The translations under genes were made by a program, and so were the position numbers. A stretch of 64,000 nt of DNA from Microbacterium yannicii PS01. GTDB lineage: Bacteria; Actinomycetota; Actinomycetes; Actinomycetales; Microbacteriaceae. Numbering within the stretch: position 1 is the first letter of the stretch; each line of letters starts with the position of its first letter. The notes under the pieces are model-generated. The model saw only the letters and a list, made by a program, of their open reading frames with translations, was not told where the DNA came from and did not search any database. This document shows positions 1-15,225 of this stretch, piece by piece. The stretch lies in contig NZ_CAJF01000003.1 of NCBI RefSeq assembly GCF_000304335.1, forward strand, positions 1 through 64,000, given 5' to 3'.

Positions 1-264
1 GGTCGACCGGGCAGCCGAGATCGGCGCACGTCTCGTGGGCATCAACGCCCGCGACCTGTCGACCTTCGAGCTCGATCGCGATCTGTTCGGACGGCTCGCG
101 GAGCGCATCCCGGCCGGCGCCGTCAAGGTCGCCGAGTCCGCGGTGCTCCAGCCGGCGGACGTCGCCCATTACCGTGCAGCAGGCGCCGATGTCGTGCTCG
201 TCGGCGAGGCCCTCGTCACGAGCGACCCCGTCTCCACCCTTCGCGCATTCCTGGAGGCAGGCGC

Positions 265-268
<4 letters not shown>
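1..268 (+). CDS. trpC: indole-3-glycerol phosphate synthase, C-terminal fragment
   Basis: The left window edge cuts this gene; 88 C-terminal residues are visible in the frame that begins at base 2. IGPS closes the indole ring in tryptophan synthesis in the cytoplasm. The segment shows the late strands of the TIM barrel: GINARDL, then VAESAV (phosphate/active-site strand) and [12 protein letters not shown] near the C-terminus, all typical of TrpC. The stop overlaps the trpB start in an ATGA, so the two genes are translationally coupled. The identity is firm because trpB and trpA follow directly. Confidence 0.93.
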
Positions 269-1517
<1,249 letters not shown>

Positions 1518-1521
<4 letters not shown>

Positions 1522-2327
1522 GCTCTCGTGTCGCCGCGGCGATCGATGCCGCGAACGCCGCGGGCCGGGGCGCCTTCGTCGGCTACCTGCCGCTGGGCTT
1601 CCCGGATCTCGACACCAGCATCGAGGCCGCCGTCACCCTCGCCGAGAACGGGGCCGACATCCTCGAGCTCGGCCCGCCGTACTCCGATCCGGTGATGGAC
1701 GGTCCCATCATCCAGGAGGCGACCCAGGCCGCCCTCGCGAACGGGTTCCGGCTGCGCGACACGTTCACCGCGGTCCGCGAGATCACGCGCCGCGTCGATG
1801 TGCCGGTTCTGGTCATGACCTATTGGAACCCGGTGCTGCAGTACGGCGTCGACCGCTACGCCGACGACCTCGCCGCCGCGGGAGGCGCCGGACTGATCAC
1901 GCCCGACATCACCCCCGATGCCGCGGCCGAGTGGATCGCCGCGAGCCGGCGCACGAACCTCGATCGCGTGTTCCTCGCCGCTCCGACGTCGACCGACGAG
2001 CGACTCGATCTCATCATCGGCCAGTCCACCGGCTTCGTGTACACCGTCTCGACCATGGGGATCACAGGGGAGCGGACCCAGCTGGACGCCGCCGCCCGCA
2101 CCCTCGTTCACCGGCTGCACGAGCGGGCAGATGCGCAGGACGCCCAGCTGCGCGCGTGCGTCGGCATCGGCATCTCGACCGCCGACCAGGTGGCCGGGGT
2201 GCTGGAGTACTCCGACGGCGCGATCGTCGGCACCGCTCTGGTGCGCGCGCTGCGCGACGGCGGGCTTCCCGGCCTCGCCGAGACCGCCCGCGGACTCGCA
2301 GCGGGCACCGGACGCGCCGGGAATTAG
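1518..2327 (+). CDS. trpA: tryptophan synthase alpha chain
   Basis: Cleaves indole-3-glycerol phosphate to indole and glyceraldehyde-3-phosphate and channels indole to TrpB. The 269-residue TIM barrel has the catalytic glutamate in ADILELGPP (Glu50), the catalytic aspartate in PPYSDP (Asp57) and the [11 protein letters not shown] strand. The GTG start at 1518 overlaps the trpB stop by 4 nt, so translation is probably coupled. The TAG stop (2325-2327) is also the first half of a TAGACT -10 element that probably drives lgt, so the trp operon ends where the next transcription unit begins. Confidence 0.98.
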
Positions 2328-2330
2328 ACT
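2325..2330 (+). promoter_or_regulatory. predicted -10 element (TAGACT) for lgt
   Basis: TAGACT begins with the trpA stop codon and sits about 50 nt before the lgt ATG at 2382. The TSS would be near 2337, giving a 5' UTR of about 45 nt. This is inferred from the same TANNNT element seen before many genes in this window; no convincing -35 was identified. Confidence 0.4.
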
Positions 2331-2381
2331 TCTGACGTCGGCCGCCGCCGGCCCACCCACCAGCAAGGACACGGTTCTCCC

Positions 2382-3428
2382 ATGATCACCGCCGCCGCGA
2401 GCGTCGTCGCCAGCATCCCGAGCCCGTCGATCAGCTATTTCGACCTCGGCCCGCTGCGTATCCACATCTACGCGCTGTGCATCATCACGGGCATCATCGC
2501 CGCGGTGTTCCTGACCAACCACCGGCTGACCAAGCGCGGAGCGGAGCCGTGGGTCGTCATCGACATCGCACTGCTGGCCGTGCCGCTGGCGATCATCGTC
2601 GCCCGGGCCTACCACGTCGTCACCCACTGGGACTTCTACTTCGGCGAAGGGGCGAATCCGCTCTCGGCGCTGTACATCTGGGAGGGCGGCATCGCCATCT
2701 ACGGCGCTCTCATCGGCGGCGCGGTGGGTGCATGGCTCGGCTGCCGGTGGACCGGCATCCGGTTCTGGACCTTCGCCGATGCCCTCGCGCCGGGACTCCT
2801 GCTCGCCCAGGCGATCGGCCGATTCGGCAACTGGTTCAACCAGGAGCTGTTCGGCCTGCCGACCGATGTTCCATGGGGCCTCGAGATCGACTACCCGAAC
2901 GCCGCCTGGCCGATCGGGCTCCCCGAAGGCACGCTGTTCCACCCGACCTTCCTGTACGAAGTGCTGTGGAATGGACTCGGCGTGATCTTCCTGCTGTGGG
3001 CCGGCCGGCAGTTCCGGCTGCAGTGGGGGCGCCTGTTCGCCCTCTACCTCGTCTGGTACAGCGCCGGTCGCATCGTGTGGGAGTCGATCCGCATCGATCC
3101 GAGCGAGATCTTCCTCGGCATCCGCACCAACGTGTGGGCCGCGATCGCCGGTGTCGTCCTGGGTCTGGTGATCTTCTTCGTGCAGAAGAGGCGGCACCTC
3201 GGCTTCGAGCCGTCGCCCTATGTGTCCGGCCGCGAGTGGAACGCCGGACAGGCTGTACAATCGCAGGACACCGACGACTTCGTCGACGTCACCGACCCCC
3301 GACGTCCGAGGTCGCGGGATCGGCGCCACAAGCGCAGCCGTGAGCCCCACCCGGTGATCCGGGTCGCCACGATCACACGCGGTCTCCTCCGAGAATCGCG
3401 ACCCAGGGCCGACGTCGTCCCATCTTGA
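2382..3428 (+). CDS. lgt: prolipoprotein diacylglyceryl transferase
   Basis: Integral membrane enzyme that moves diacylglycerol from phosphatidylglycerol to the lipobox cysteine of prelipoproteins, the first step of lipoprotein maturation. The 348-residue protein has several hydrophobic segments and the Lgt signature around [17 protein letters not shown] (about residues 143-159), followed by [16 protein letters not shown]. The region after about residue 280 is a charged Arg-rich cytoplasmic tail, common in actinobacterial Lgt. Its substrates here include the FKBP lipoprotein at 45242, and Lnt (37990) would act later in the same pathway. The stop overlaps the upstream part of the gltB leader. 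Confidence 0.96.
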   Translation: MITAAASVVASIPSPSISYFDLGPLRIHIYALCIITGIIAAVFLTNHRLTKRGAEPWVVIDIALLAVPLAIIVARAYHVVTHWDFYFGEGANPLSALYIWEGGIAIYGALIGGAVGAWLGCRWTGIRFWTFADALAPGLLLAQAIGRFGNWFNQELFGLPTDVPWGLEIDYPNAAWPIGLPEGTLFHPTFLYEVLWNGLGVIFLLWAGRQFRLQWGRLFALYLVWYSAGRIVWESIRIDPSEIFLGIRTNVWAAIAGVVLGLVIFFVQKRRHLGFEPSPYVSGREWNAGQAVQSQDTDDFVDVTDPRRPRSRDRRHKRSREPHPVIRVATITRGLLRESRPRADVVPS

Positions 3429-3451
3429 GTATCAACGTGAGGACGGTAGGA

Positions 3452-9518
<6,067 letters not shown>

Positions 9519-9565
9519 GCTGGCCGAGGCATTCGCCACCTTCCCAACACCCGGAGAAACCACGG

Positions 9566-11014
9566 ATGAGACGCGCCAAGATCGTCGCCACCCTGGGTCC
9601 CGCCACATCGACGTATGAGATGGTCCGCGCGATCATCGATGCCGGTGTCGACGTCGCCCGATTCAACCTGAGCCACGGGGACTACTCGGTCCACGACAAC
9701 AACTTCGCCAATGTGCGAAAGGCCGCTGACGACGCCGGACGCGCTGTCGCCGTCCTCGTCGACCTCCAGGGCCCGAAGATCCGGCTCGGAAAGTTCGAGA
9801 ACGGCCCGCACGAGCTCGCCGTCGGCGACATCTTCAAGATCACGACCGAAGACATCCTGGGTACGAAGGAGATCGTCGGGACGACGTTCAAGGGTCTTCC
9901 GAACGACGTCAACCCCGGAGACTTCCTCCTGATCGACGACGGCAAGGTGCGCGTCGAGGTCGTCGAGACCGACGGCACCGTCGTCACCACCAAGGTCATC
10001 GTCGGCGGCCCGGTGTCGAACAACAAGGGCATCAACCTGCCCGGCGTCGCCGTCAACGTCCCTGCGCTCTCCGATAAGGACGAGGCGGACCTCCGCTGGG
10101 GCCTTCAGGCCGGCGCAGATCTCATCGCGCTGTCGTTCGTGCGCAGCGCGAAGGACGTCCAGCGCGTGCACGTCATCATGGCGGAGGAGGGGCGTCACGT
10201 GCCCGTCATCGCCAAGATCGAGAAGCCGCAGGCGGTCGACAACCTCGAGGAGATCATCGACGCGTTCGACGGCATCATGGTCGCCCGCGGCGACCTGGGC
10301 GTCGAGCTTCCGCTGGAGGCTGTGCCGATCGTGCAGAAGCGCGCGGTCGAGCTGTGCCGCCGTATGGCGAAGCCCGTCATCGTCGCCACCCAGATGCTCG
10401 AGTCCATGATCGAGAACCCGGTTCCCACGCGCGCCGAGACGAGCGACGTCGCCAACGCCGTCCTCGACGGTGCGGACGCGGTCATGCTCTCGGGCGAGAC
10501 CAGCGTCGGAAAATACCCGGTCGGCGTCGTCGAGACGATGGCGCGCATCATCGACTCCACCGAGGAGCACGGCCTGGAGCGCATTCAGCCGCTCAACACC
10601 AAGCCGCGCACGCAGGGCGGCGCGATCACGCTGGCCGCGATGGAGGTGGCGGACTTCGTCGAGGCGAAGTACCTCTGCATCTTCACCGAGTCCGGCGACA
10701 CCGCGCGTCGCATGTCGCGTCTGCGCCCTCGCATCCCGATGATCGGCTTCACTCCCGAGCCGGCGATCCGCCGCCGCATGGCGATCACGTGGGGCGTGCA
10801 GTCCTCGCTCGTCGAGCACGTCGCGCACACCGATCTGATGTTCATCCAGGTCGACGACTTCCTGCTCGCGAACGATCTCGCGAAGGTCGGCGACAAGGTC
10901 GTGGTCATCTCGGGTTCTCCTCCCGGAATCATCGGGTCGACGAACGACATCCGCATCCACAAGGTCGGCGACGCGGTCCACGGCAAGGCGCCCATCTACA
11001 AGTCGCGGGACTGA
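9566..11014 (+). CDS. pyk: pyruvate kinase
   Basis: Final step of glycolysis: phosphoenolpyruvate plus ADP to pyruvate plus ATP. The start is ATG 9566, preceded by GGAGA about 9 nt upstream, giving 482 residues with the canonical N-terminus RRAKIVATLGPAT. The active-site signature IAKIEKPQAVDNLEEII and MVARGDLGVELP (Mg2+/PEP site) are intact, followed by AETSDVANAVLDGADAVMLSGET. The C-terminal domain is complete. It has its own predicted promoter at 9516 and a strong terminator at 11027, so it is probably monocistronic even though it lies 47 nt after gltD. Confidence 0.98.
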   Translation: MRRAKIVATLGPATSTYEMVRAIIDAGVDVARFNLSHGDYSVHDNNFANVRKAADDAGRAVAVLVDLQGPKIRLGKFENGPHELAVGDIFKITTEDILGTKEIVGTTFKGLPNDVNPGDFLLIDDGKVRVEVVETDGTVVTTKVIVGGPVSNNKGINLPGVAVNVPALSDKDEADLRWGLQAGADLIALSFVRSAKDVQRVHVIMAEEGRHVPVIAKIEKPQAVDNLEEIIDAFDGIMVARGDLGVELPLEAVPIVQKRAVELCRRMAKPVIVATQMLESMIENPVPTRAETSDVANAVLDGADAVMLSGETSVGKYPVGVVETMARIIDSTEEHGLERIQPLNTKPRTQGGAITLAAMEVADFVEAKYLCIFTESGDTARRMSRLRPRIPMIGFTPEPAIRRRMAITWGVQSSLVEHVAHTDLMFIQVDDFLLANDLAKVGDKVVVISGSPPGIIGSTNDIRIHKVGDAVHGKAPIYKSRD

Positions 11015-11026
11015 ACACCGTTCTCA

Positions 11027-11068
11027 CGGGCTGTCGCGAGCACTAAGGTGATCGCGACAGCCCGTTTT
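11027..11068 (+). terminator. rho-independent terminator of pyk
   Basis: A perfect 13-bp stem, CGGGCTGTCGCGA (11027-11039) with TCGCGACAGCCCG (11052-11064), has a 12-nt loop and is followed directly by TTTT. It lies 12 nt after the pyk stop. A potential GTG at 11048 for the next gene falls in the loop, which argues for the later GTG at 11090. Confidence 0.9.
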
Positions 11069-11089
11069 CTCGTGGGAAGGTGCCTCGCC

Positions 11090-11476
11090 GTGTTTCTCCA
11101 AGACTTCTTCTGGTTCCTGCTGTGGAGCTTCTACTTCATCGCATACCTGTACGTCGTGATCCTCATCATCACCGACCTCTTCCGCGACCACTCCCTCAAC
11201 GGCGGCTTCAAGGCCCTGTGGATCATCGCGCTGGTCTTCGTGCCGTTCCTGACCGCGCTCATCTACATCATCGCCCGGGGCAAGGGCATGGCCCAGCGCC
11301 TGCAGGTGTCGCGCGGCGTCGTCGCCGAGAGCGACGACTACCGTCCGGCGGCATCCTCCAGCCCGTCCGAAGACATCGCACATGCCAAGAAGCTGCTGGA
11401 CGCGGGCACCATCACTCAGGGCGAGTTCGACGCCCTCAAGAGCAAGGCGCTCGGAAACCAGTACTTCGGCGCCTGA
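11090..11476 (+). CDS. small membrane protein with SHOCT domain
   Basis: 128 residues. Two strongly hydrophobic segments (about 3-26 and 38-60) are followed by a polar linker and a C-terminal SHOCT motif (EDIAHAKKLLDAGTITQGEFDALKSKAL), a short helical oligomerisation module. The N-terminal part resembles the phospholipase D-nuclease N-terminal membrane domain often found with SHOCT. GTG 11090 was chosen because GGGAAGG lies 9 nt upstream; the earlier in-frame GTG at 11048 is inside the pyk terminator. The cellular role is unknown; a membrane-associated scaffold or stress-related role is only a guess. Confidence 0.8.
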   Translation: MFLQDFFWFLLWSFYFIAYLYVVILIITDLFRDHSLNGGFKALWIIALVFVPFLTALIYIIARGKGMAQRLQVSRGVVAESDDYRPAASSSPSEDIAHAKKLLDAGTITQGEFDALKSKALGNQYFGA

Positions 11477-11492
11477 GCCGTACGCACCACGT

Positions 11493-11529
11493 GGTGAGCG
11501 GATGCCGGGGGCTCCGGCATCCGCTCACC
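11493..11529. terminator. hairpin between convergent genes
   Basis: A 16-bp stem (11493-11508 with 11514-11529) and a 5-nt loop, containing the GGATGCCGG/CCGGCATCC arms that recur in the window. It lies between the SHOCT gene and the convergent flavoprotein gene and could end transcripts from both sides. There is no clear U-tract. Confidence 0.7.
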
Positions 11530-11549
11530 TCTTCGTCTGCGACGGCGGG

Positions 11550-13283
11550 CTACTCCACGAGCTTGCCGGCGACCGACACCTCGCGCATGAGGTCGGCGAT
11601 CCCGCGCGGGATCGGCGGGATCTCTTCGCGGACCACGCCGGTCGACGGTGACCAGACGAGGTTCACCTGCAGGCCGGGGTCGAGGTCGGGATAGTCGCTG
11701 CGGTTGTGGCATCCGCGTGTCTCACGGCGCTCCAGCGCCGCCTCGAGGGTGGCTCGCGCGGCCAGCGCCGCCGACTTGAGATCGAAGGCGTGCGCGAGAT
11801 CGTGGTAGCCGGCGATGTCGGGATGCACGCCGATGTCGGTCATCCGGCCCTCGATCACGTCGAGCTCTGCGAGCCCGGCGCGCAGCCCCTCGTCGTCGCG
11901 GACGACTCCGGCGTGCTCCGTCATGACGTCGCGGATCGCGCGCTGCAGTGCCCGCACGTTCTCTGTTCCGGACGCCCCGAGCAGATCGGCGATCTCGGTG
12001 CGCGCCTGCGTGACGGCTGCGGCCGACCTCTTCTGCGCCGCAAGCGAGGCCGAGTAGGCCGCCGCGGCCTGACCGACGATCCGCCCGAAGACCAGCAGCT
12101 CGATCAGCGAGTTGCCGCCGAGCCGGTTCGCGCCGTGCAGTCCGGAGGACGCCTCGCCGATCGCGTACAGTCCCGGCACGTCGGTCGAGTGATCCTCGGA
12201 GCGCACCCACACGCCGCCCATCGAGTAGTGCGCGGTAGGGGCGATCTCGATCGGCTGCTTCGTGATGTCGAGCATCTGCAGCTCGAGCATCGTCTGGTAG
12301 ACCCGGGGGAGCCGGGTCATGATCGTCTCGCGCGGGAGATGGGACACATCCAGCCAGACGCCGCCGTTGGGGGTGCCGCGGCCTTCCTTGATCTCGGTGT
12401 AGCACGCGAGCGCCACGCGATCGCGGGTCGACAGCTCGAGCCGCTCGGGGTCGTACCTGTGCATGAACCGCTCGCCGAGTCCGTTCCGCAGGATTCCGCC
12501 CTCACCGCGCGCGGCCTCCGAGATGAGCGTGCCCGCGGCGTTCTCGGGTTCGATGATGCCGCTGGGATGGAACTGCACGAGCTCGGGATCGCGCAGCCGG
12601 CCGCCGGCCTCCACCGCGAGACGGAAGGAGTCGCCGGTGTTCTCGTCGCGGCGCGACGAGGTGCGTCGCCAGATGCGGTTGTGTCCACCGGCCGCGAGGA
12701 TCACGGCGTCGGCGTGGATCAGATACCGCGTGCCGTCGTCGAGATCGAACCCGTAGGCGCCGAACACCGCGCCGTCGTCGTTGACCAGGATGCGCGTGAT
12801 GTAGACGGTGTCGAGGACGGGCACCTGCAGCTGAGCGGCCCGATTGATCAATGTCCGCTGGATCTCGAGTCCGGTGTAGTCGCCGGCGAAGGCGGTGCGA
12901 CGGTAGGTGTGCGCTCCGAAGAAGCGCTGCGAGATGCGGCCGTCGTCCTCGCGGGCGAACGGCATGCCGTAGCGCTCGAGGTCTTCGATGCCGCGCGCCG
13001 CCCCCGACGTGACGATCTCGACGGTGTGCGGGTTGGCGAGCAGGTAGCTCTCCTTGAGCGTGTCGGCGGCGTGCTGCTGCCAGGAGTCATCGGCATCCAT
13101 GGTGCCGAGCGCGGCATTGATGCCGCCGGCGGCGAGCGATGTGTGGGCGTCCGATCTGGGTCGCTTGCCGAGGGCGAGCACGTCGACGCCGGCCTCCGCC
13201 AGCTCGATCGCGGCACGAAGGCCGGAGCCGCCCGTGCCGATGACGAGGACGGTGGTGGAGATCTGACGTTCTGCAGTGGTCAT
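11550..13283 (-). CDS. SdhA/FrdA-family FAD-binding flavoprotein (orphan)
   Basis: 577 residues. The Rossmann FAD motif is VIGTGGSGLRAA (14-25). The pattern AHTSLAAGGINAAL keeps a histidine (His47) at the position where succinate dehydrogenase and fumarate reductase bind FAD covalently; aspartate oxidase (NadB) normally lacks it. HYSMGGVWV, GLYAIGEASSGLHGANRLGGNSL and a C-terminal helical domain also fit the family. No iron-sulfur subunit, membrane anchor or nadA/nadC gene is nearby, so the electron partner is unknown. It is divergent from a lysR gene with a well-formed operator between them, so it is probably the regulated target. It has its own leaderless promoter. It could be a soluble fumarate reductase-like enzyme or an aspartate oxidase. 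Confidence 0.85.
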   Translation of the reverse strand: MTTAERQISTTVLVIGTGGSGLRAAIELAEAGVDVLALGKRPRSDAHTSLAAGGINAALGTMDADDSWQQHAADTLKESYLLANPHTVEIVTSGAARGIEDLERYGMPFAREDDGRISQRFFGAHTYRRTAFAGDYTGLEIQRTLINRAAQLQVPVLDTVYITRILVNDDGAVFGAYGFDLDDGTRYLIHADAVILAAGGHNRIWRRTSSRRDENTGDSFRLAVEAGGRLRDPELVQFHPSGIIEPENAAGTLISEAARGEGGILRNGLGERFMHRYDPERLELSTRDRVALACYTEIKEGRGTPNGGVWLDVSHLPRETIMTRLPRVYQTMLELQMLDITKQPIEIAPTAHYSMGGVWVRSEDHSTDVPGLYAIGEASSGLHGANRLGGNSLIELLVFGRIVGQAAAAYSASLAAQKRSAAAVTQARTEIADLLGASGTENVRALQRAIRDVMTEHAGVVRDDEGLRAGLAELDVIEGRMTDIGVHPDIAGYHDLAHAFDLKSAALAARATLEAALERRETRGCHNRSDYPDLDPGLQVNLVWSPSTGVVREEIPPIPRGIADLMREVSVAGKLVE

Positions 13284-13289
13284 GCCTCG

Positions 13290-13319
13290 AACGTATGCCT
13301 GGCGCGACGATTACTCCAA
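13290..13319 (-). promoter_or_regulatory. leaderless promoter of the flavoprotein gene
   Basis: On the minus strand, the -10 TACGTT (13290-13295) lies 6 nt before the ATG at 13283, and a possible -35 TTGGAG (13314-13319) is 18 nt further upstream. Transcription would begin at or next to the start codon. Confidence 0.6.
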
Positions 13320-13340
13320 TGCATCTTTCTGCTCGGATCC

Positions 13341-13355
13341 ATAGCGATACGCTAT
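13341..13355. promoter_or_regulatory. LysR-type operator (T-N11-A palindrome)
   Basis: ATAGCG-ATA-CGCTAT is a perfect inverted repeat that fits the T-N11-A rule of LysR regulators. Its centre lies 65 nt upstream of the predicted start of the flavoprotein transcript, the classic LTTR recognition position. It also overlaps the lysR -10 element, which would give autorepression. Confidence 0.75.
13348..13353 (+). promoter_or_regulatory. leaderless -10 element (TACGCT) of lysR
   Basis: TACGCT is 6 nt upstream of the lysR ATG at 13360 and lies inside the T-N11-A operator, so regulator binding would block it. Confidence 0.6.
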
Positions 13356-13359
13356 TCAC

Positions 13360-14283
13360 ATGAACCTCGAGCAACTGCGCGGTTTCGTAGAGGTCGCGAA
13401 CGTCGGCAACTTCACGCGGGCCGCGGACCGACTGCATCTCGCCCAGCCGTCCTTGAGCAGGCAGATCGCCACGCTCGAGCAGGACCTCGGGGCCGAGCTG
13501 TTCCATCGGACGAGGGGCGGCAGTTCGCTCACCGCCGCGGGGGAGTCGCTCCTGCCGCTCGCCCGGCGGATGCTCGCCGACGCGGAGTCGGTGCGCCGTG
13601 AGTTCGCCGAGATCTCCGGGCTGCAGCGCGGCCGAGTGCGTCTGGGAGCGACTCCCACGTTGTGCATCAGCCTCGTCGCAGAGGTCTTCAGCGCATTCCA
13701 CCGAGCCCACCCTGCGATCGAACTCCACCTGTCGGAGCACGGTTCGCGCCGGCTGCTCGGAGAGCTCTCGGGCGGAGAACTGGACCTCGCCGTGGTCACG
13801 ACATCCGACTCGGCCTCCGCCGACCGCTTCATCGTCACGCCGCTGCTCGTCGAAGAGCTCGTCGTCATCTCGTCGAGCGACGCGCCGCCGGTGACCAGCC
13901 GTGACGCCGTCAGCCTCGAAGAGGTCGCGCCGATGCCGCAGATCGTCTTCAGCTCGAGCTACGACCTGCGTGCCACCACCGACGACGCGTTCCGCGGCGC
14001 GGGTCTGCGTCCCAATGCGGTGATCGAGGGCGCGGAGATGGATGCGGTGCTGCGCTTCGTGGAGCGCGGCCTCGGGGTGGCGATCGTCCCCGCCATGGTG
14101 CTGATCAACCGGCCGGGGCTGCGGGCCGTGCGGCTCTCGTCGCCGACCCTGACCAGGACGATCAGCATCGCTCGTCCGGCCGACATCGCGCCGACGACCG
14201 CGGTCGAGGTGATGCAGCGGACCATCGTCGGCACCGCCCGAGAGCTCGCCGCCTCGGCCGGCGCGACGATGCGCCTCGCCTGA
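13360..14283 (+). CDS. LysR-family transcriptional regulator
   Basis: 307 residues. N-terminal winged helix-turn-helix: MNLEQLRGFVEVANVGNFTRAADRLH and QPSLSRQIATLEQDLGAELFHR (residues 1-55). This is followed by the periplasmic-binding-protein-like effector domain (about 90-300). It sits head to head with the flavoprotein gene, with 76 nt between start codons and a T-N11-A site in that gap, so it probably represses itself and activates the flavoprotein. The effector cannot be read from the sequence; a substrate or product of the flavoprotein, such as a dicarboxylate, is a reasonable inference. Confidence 0.95.
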   Translation: MNLEQLRGFVEVANVGNFTRAADRLHLAQPSLSRQIATLEQDLGAELFHRTRGGSSLTAAGESLLPLARRMLADAESVRREFAEISGLQRGRVRLGATPTLCISLVAEVFSAFHRAHPAIELHLSEHGSRRLLGELSGGELDLAVVTTSDSASADRFIVTPLLVEELVVISSSDAPPVTSRDAVSLEEVAPMPQIVFSSSYDLRATTDDAFRGAGLRPNAVIEGAEMDAVLRFVERGLGVAIVPAMVLINRPGLRAVRLSSPTLTRTISIARPADIAPTTAVEVMQRTIVGTARELAASAGATMRLA

Positions 14284-14302
14284 GTGCGGCGCGGAGCCTT
14301 TG

Positions 14303-14322
14303 CGTGCCGGTGGTGGGAGTCG
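14303..14322. repeat. direct copy of the tRNA-Leu 3' end
   Basis: The 20 nt here are identical to 14462-14481, the 3' end of tRNA-Leu(CAA) plus 2 nt beyond. The match then degenerates (TCCCCACG versus AACCCACACG). The T-stem could still fold but the T-loop is altered, so this is not a functional tRNA. A 3'-end duplication downstream of a tRNA is the usual footprint of an integrated element, but only about 140 nt separate the copies. Confidence 0.75.
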
Positions 14323-14387
14323 TCCCCACGGCCACTCCACGCGCCGCTGGCGCGTCGCGCGGAGCCTCTGGCCGCGTGGTCCCACCC
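14321..14387. repeat. dispersed GC-rich palindromic repeat, copy A
   Basis: About 66 nt that match 52700-52765 with roughly 86% identity and one 1-nt gap. The conserved core is GCGCCGCTGGCGCGTCGC, then CGGAGCCTC after one mismatch. It contains self-complementary arms (CCACGGCCA with TGGCCGCGTGG; CTCCACGCG with CGCGCGGAG) and could fold into a long hairpin. It lies between lysR and tRNA-Leu. It resembles a REP-type element; copy number in the genome is unknown. Confidence 0.65.
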
Positions 14388-14407
14388 ACAAGCGGGCTCT
14401 TTCCAAG

Positions 14408-14421
14408 CCCACGACCGGCAC
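14408..14421. repeat. inverted partial copy of the tRNA-Leu acceptor end
   Basis: CCCACGACCGGCAC differs by one base from the complement of the tRNA 3' end (14463-14476). In a leftward transcript it could pair with the tRNA 3' end and form a 14-bp hairpin with one mismatch just downstream of the mature tRNA, possibly as a terminator or processing structure. Confidence 0.5.
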
Positions 14422-14463
14422 GACACCGGGAAAGGCACCCTCCGGGCGGCTTCCCCGATCCCG

Positions 14464-14546
14464 TGCCGGTGGTGGGAGTCGAACCCACACGCCCTTGCGG
14501 GCAACCGAGTTTGAGTCGGTCGCGTCTGCCATTCCGCCACACCGGC
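14464..14546 (-). tRNA. tRNA-Leu(CAA)
   Basis: 83 nt on the minus strand. The 7-bp acceptor stem is GCCGGTG/CACCGGC with discriminator A. The anticodon stem is ACCGA/TCGGT with loop CTCAAAC, giving anticodon CAA (reads UUG). It has a long class II variable arm (GCCCGCAAGGGC) and T-arm GTGGGTTCGACTCCCAC. CCA is not encoded. The downstream gap towards lysR carries copies of its own 3' end. Confidence 0.97.
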
Positions 14547-14582
14547 CCACGCCTCGCGGCGCGTCCGCGATTGACCATACCG

Positions 14583-14588
14583 TAGGAT
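14583..14588 (+). promoter_or_regulatory. leaderless -10 element (TAGGAT) of pdtaR
   Basis: TAGGAT lies 6 nt upstream of GTG 14595 and 3 nt upstream of ATG 14592. The usual spacing in this window therefore supports GTG 14595 as the real start. Confidence 0.55.
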
Positions 14589-14594
14589 TCAATG

Positions 14595-15215
14595 GTGACT
14601 GAGCAGGAGCAGACCGCCGCATCGACGGCTTCCACCCCCCGTCGTGTCGTGGTGGCCGAGGATGAATCGCTGATCCGACTCGACATCGTCGAGATCCTCC
14701 GCGACAACGGCTTCGACGTCGTCGGCGAGGCCGGTGACGGCGAGACCGCCGTGCAGCTGGCCACCGAGCTGCGCCCCGACCTCGTCATCATGGACGTCAA
14801 GATGCCGCAGCTCGACGGCATCTCGGCCGCCGAGAAGCTCAGCAAGAACCACATCGCCCCCGTCGTCCTCCTGACCGCCTTCAGCCAGAAAGAGCTCGTC
14901 GAGCGTGCGAGCGAGGCCGGTGCCCTGGCGTACGTGGTGAAGCCCTTCACGCCCAACGACCTGCTGCCGGCGATCGAGATCGCGCTGGCCCGCTACGAGC
15001 AGATCATCACGCTCGAGGCCGAGGTCGCCGACATGGTCGAGCGCTTCGAGACCCGCAAGCTCGTCGACCGCGCCAAGGGACTGCTCAACGAGAAGATGGG
15101 CCTGAGCGAGCCCGAGGCGTTCCGCTGGATCCAGAAGGCGTCGATGGATCGCCGCCTCACGATGCAGGACGTCGCCAAGGCGATCATCGAGCAGCTCGCG
15201 CCCAAGAAGGGCTGA
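14595..15215 (+). CDS. pdtaR: ANTAR-domain response regulator (PdtaR-like antiterminator)
   Basis: About 206 residues. The N-terminal receiver domain has acidic residues in VVVAEDE, the phosphoacceptor aspartate in VIMDVKMPQLDG, Thr in LLTAF and Lys in VVKPF. The C-terminal ANTAR RNA-binding domain is ETRKLVDRAKGLLNEKMGLSEPEAFRWIQKAS. The family binds tandem hairpins in mRNA and suppresses termination; the mycobacterial orthologue partners with the kinase PdtaS, which is not in this window. GTG 14595 is preferred over ATG 14592 because of the promoter spacing. A strong palindromic terminator follows. Confidence 0.95.
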   Translation: MTEQEQTAASTASTPRRVVVAEDESLIRLDIVEILRDNGFDVVGEAGDGETAVQLATELRPDLVIMDVKMPQLDGISAAEKLSKNHIAPVVLLTAFSQKELVERASEAGALAYVVKPFTPNDLLPAIEIALARYEQIITLEAEVADMVERFETRKLVDRAKGLLNEKMGLSEPEAFRWIQKASMDRRLTMQDVAKAIIEQLAPKKG

Positions 15216-15225
15216 CAGAAACATC

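Noticed and set aside
14284..14622. Short open frames with repeated FDSHHRH-like peptides around tRNA-Leu(CAA)
   Set aside because: They come from translating the tRNA T-arm and its copies. Structure of the tRNA explains the sequence.
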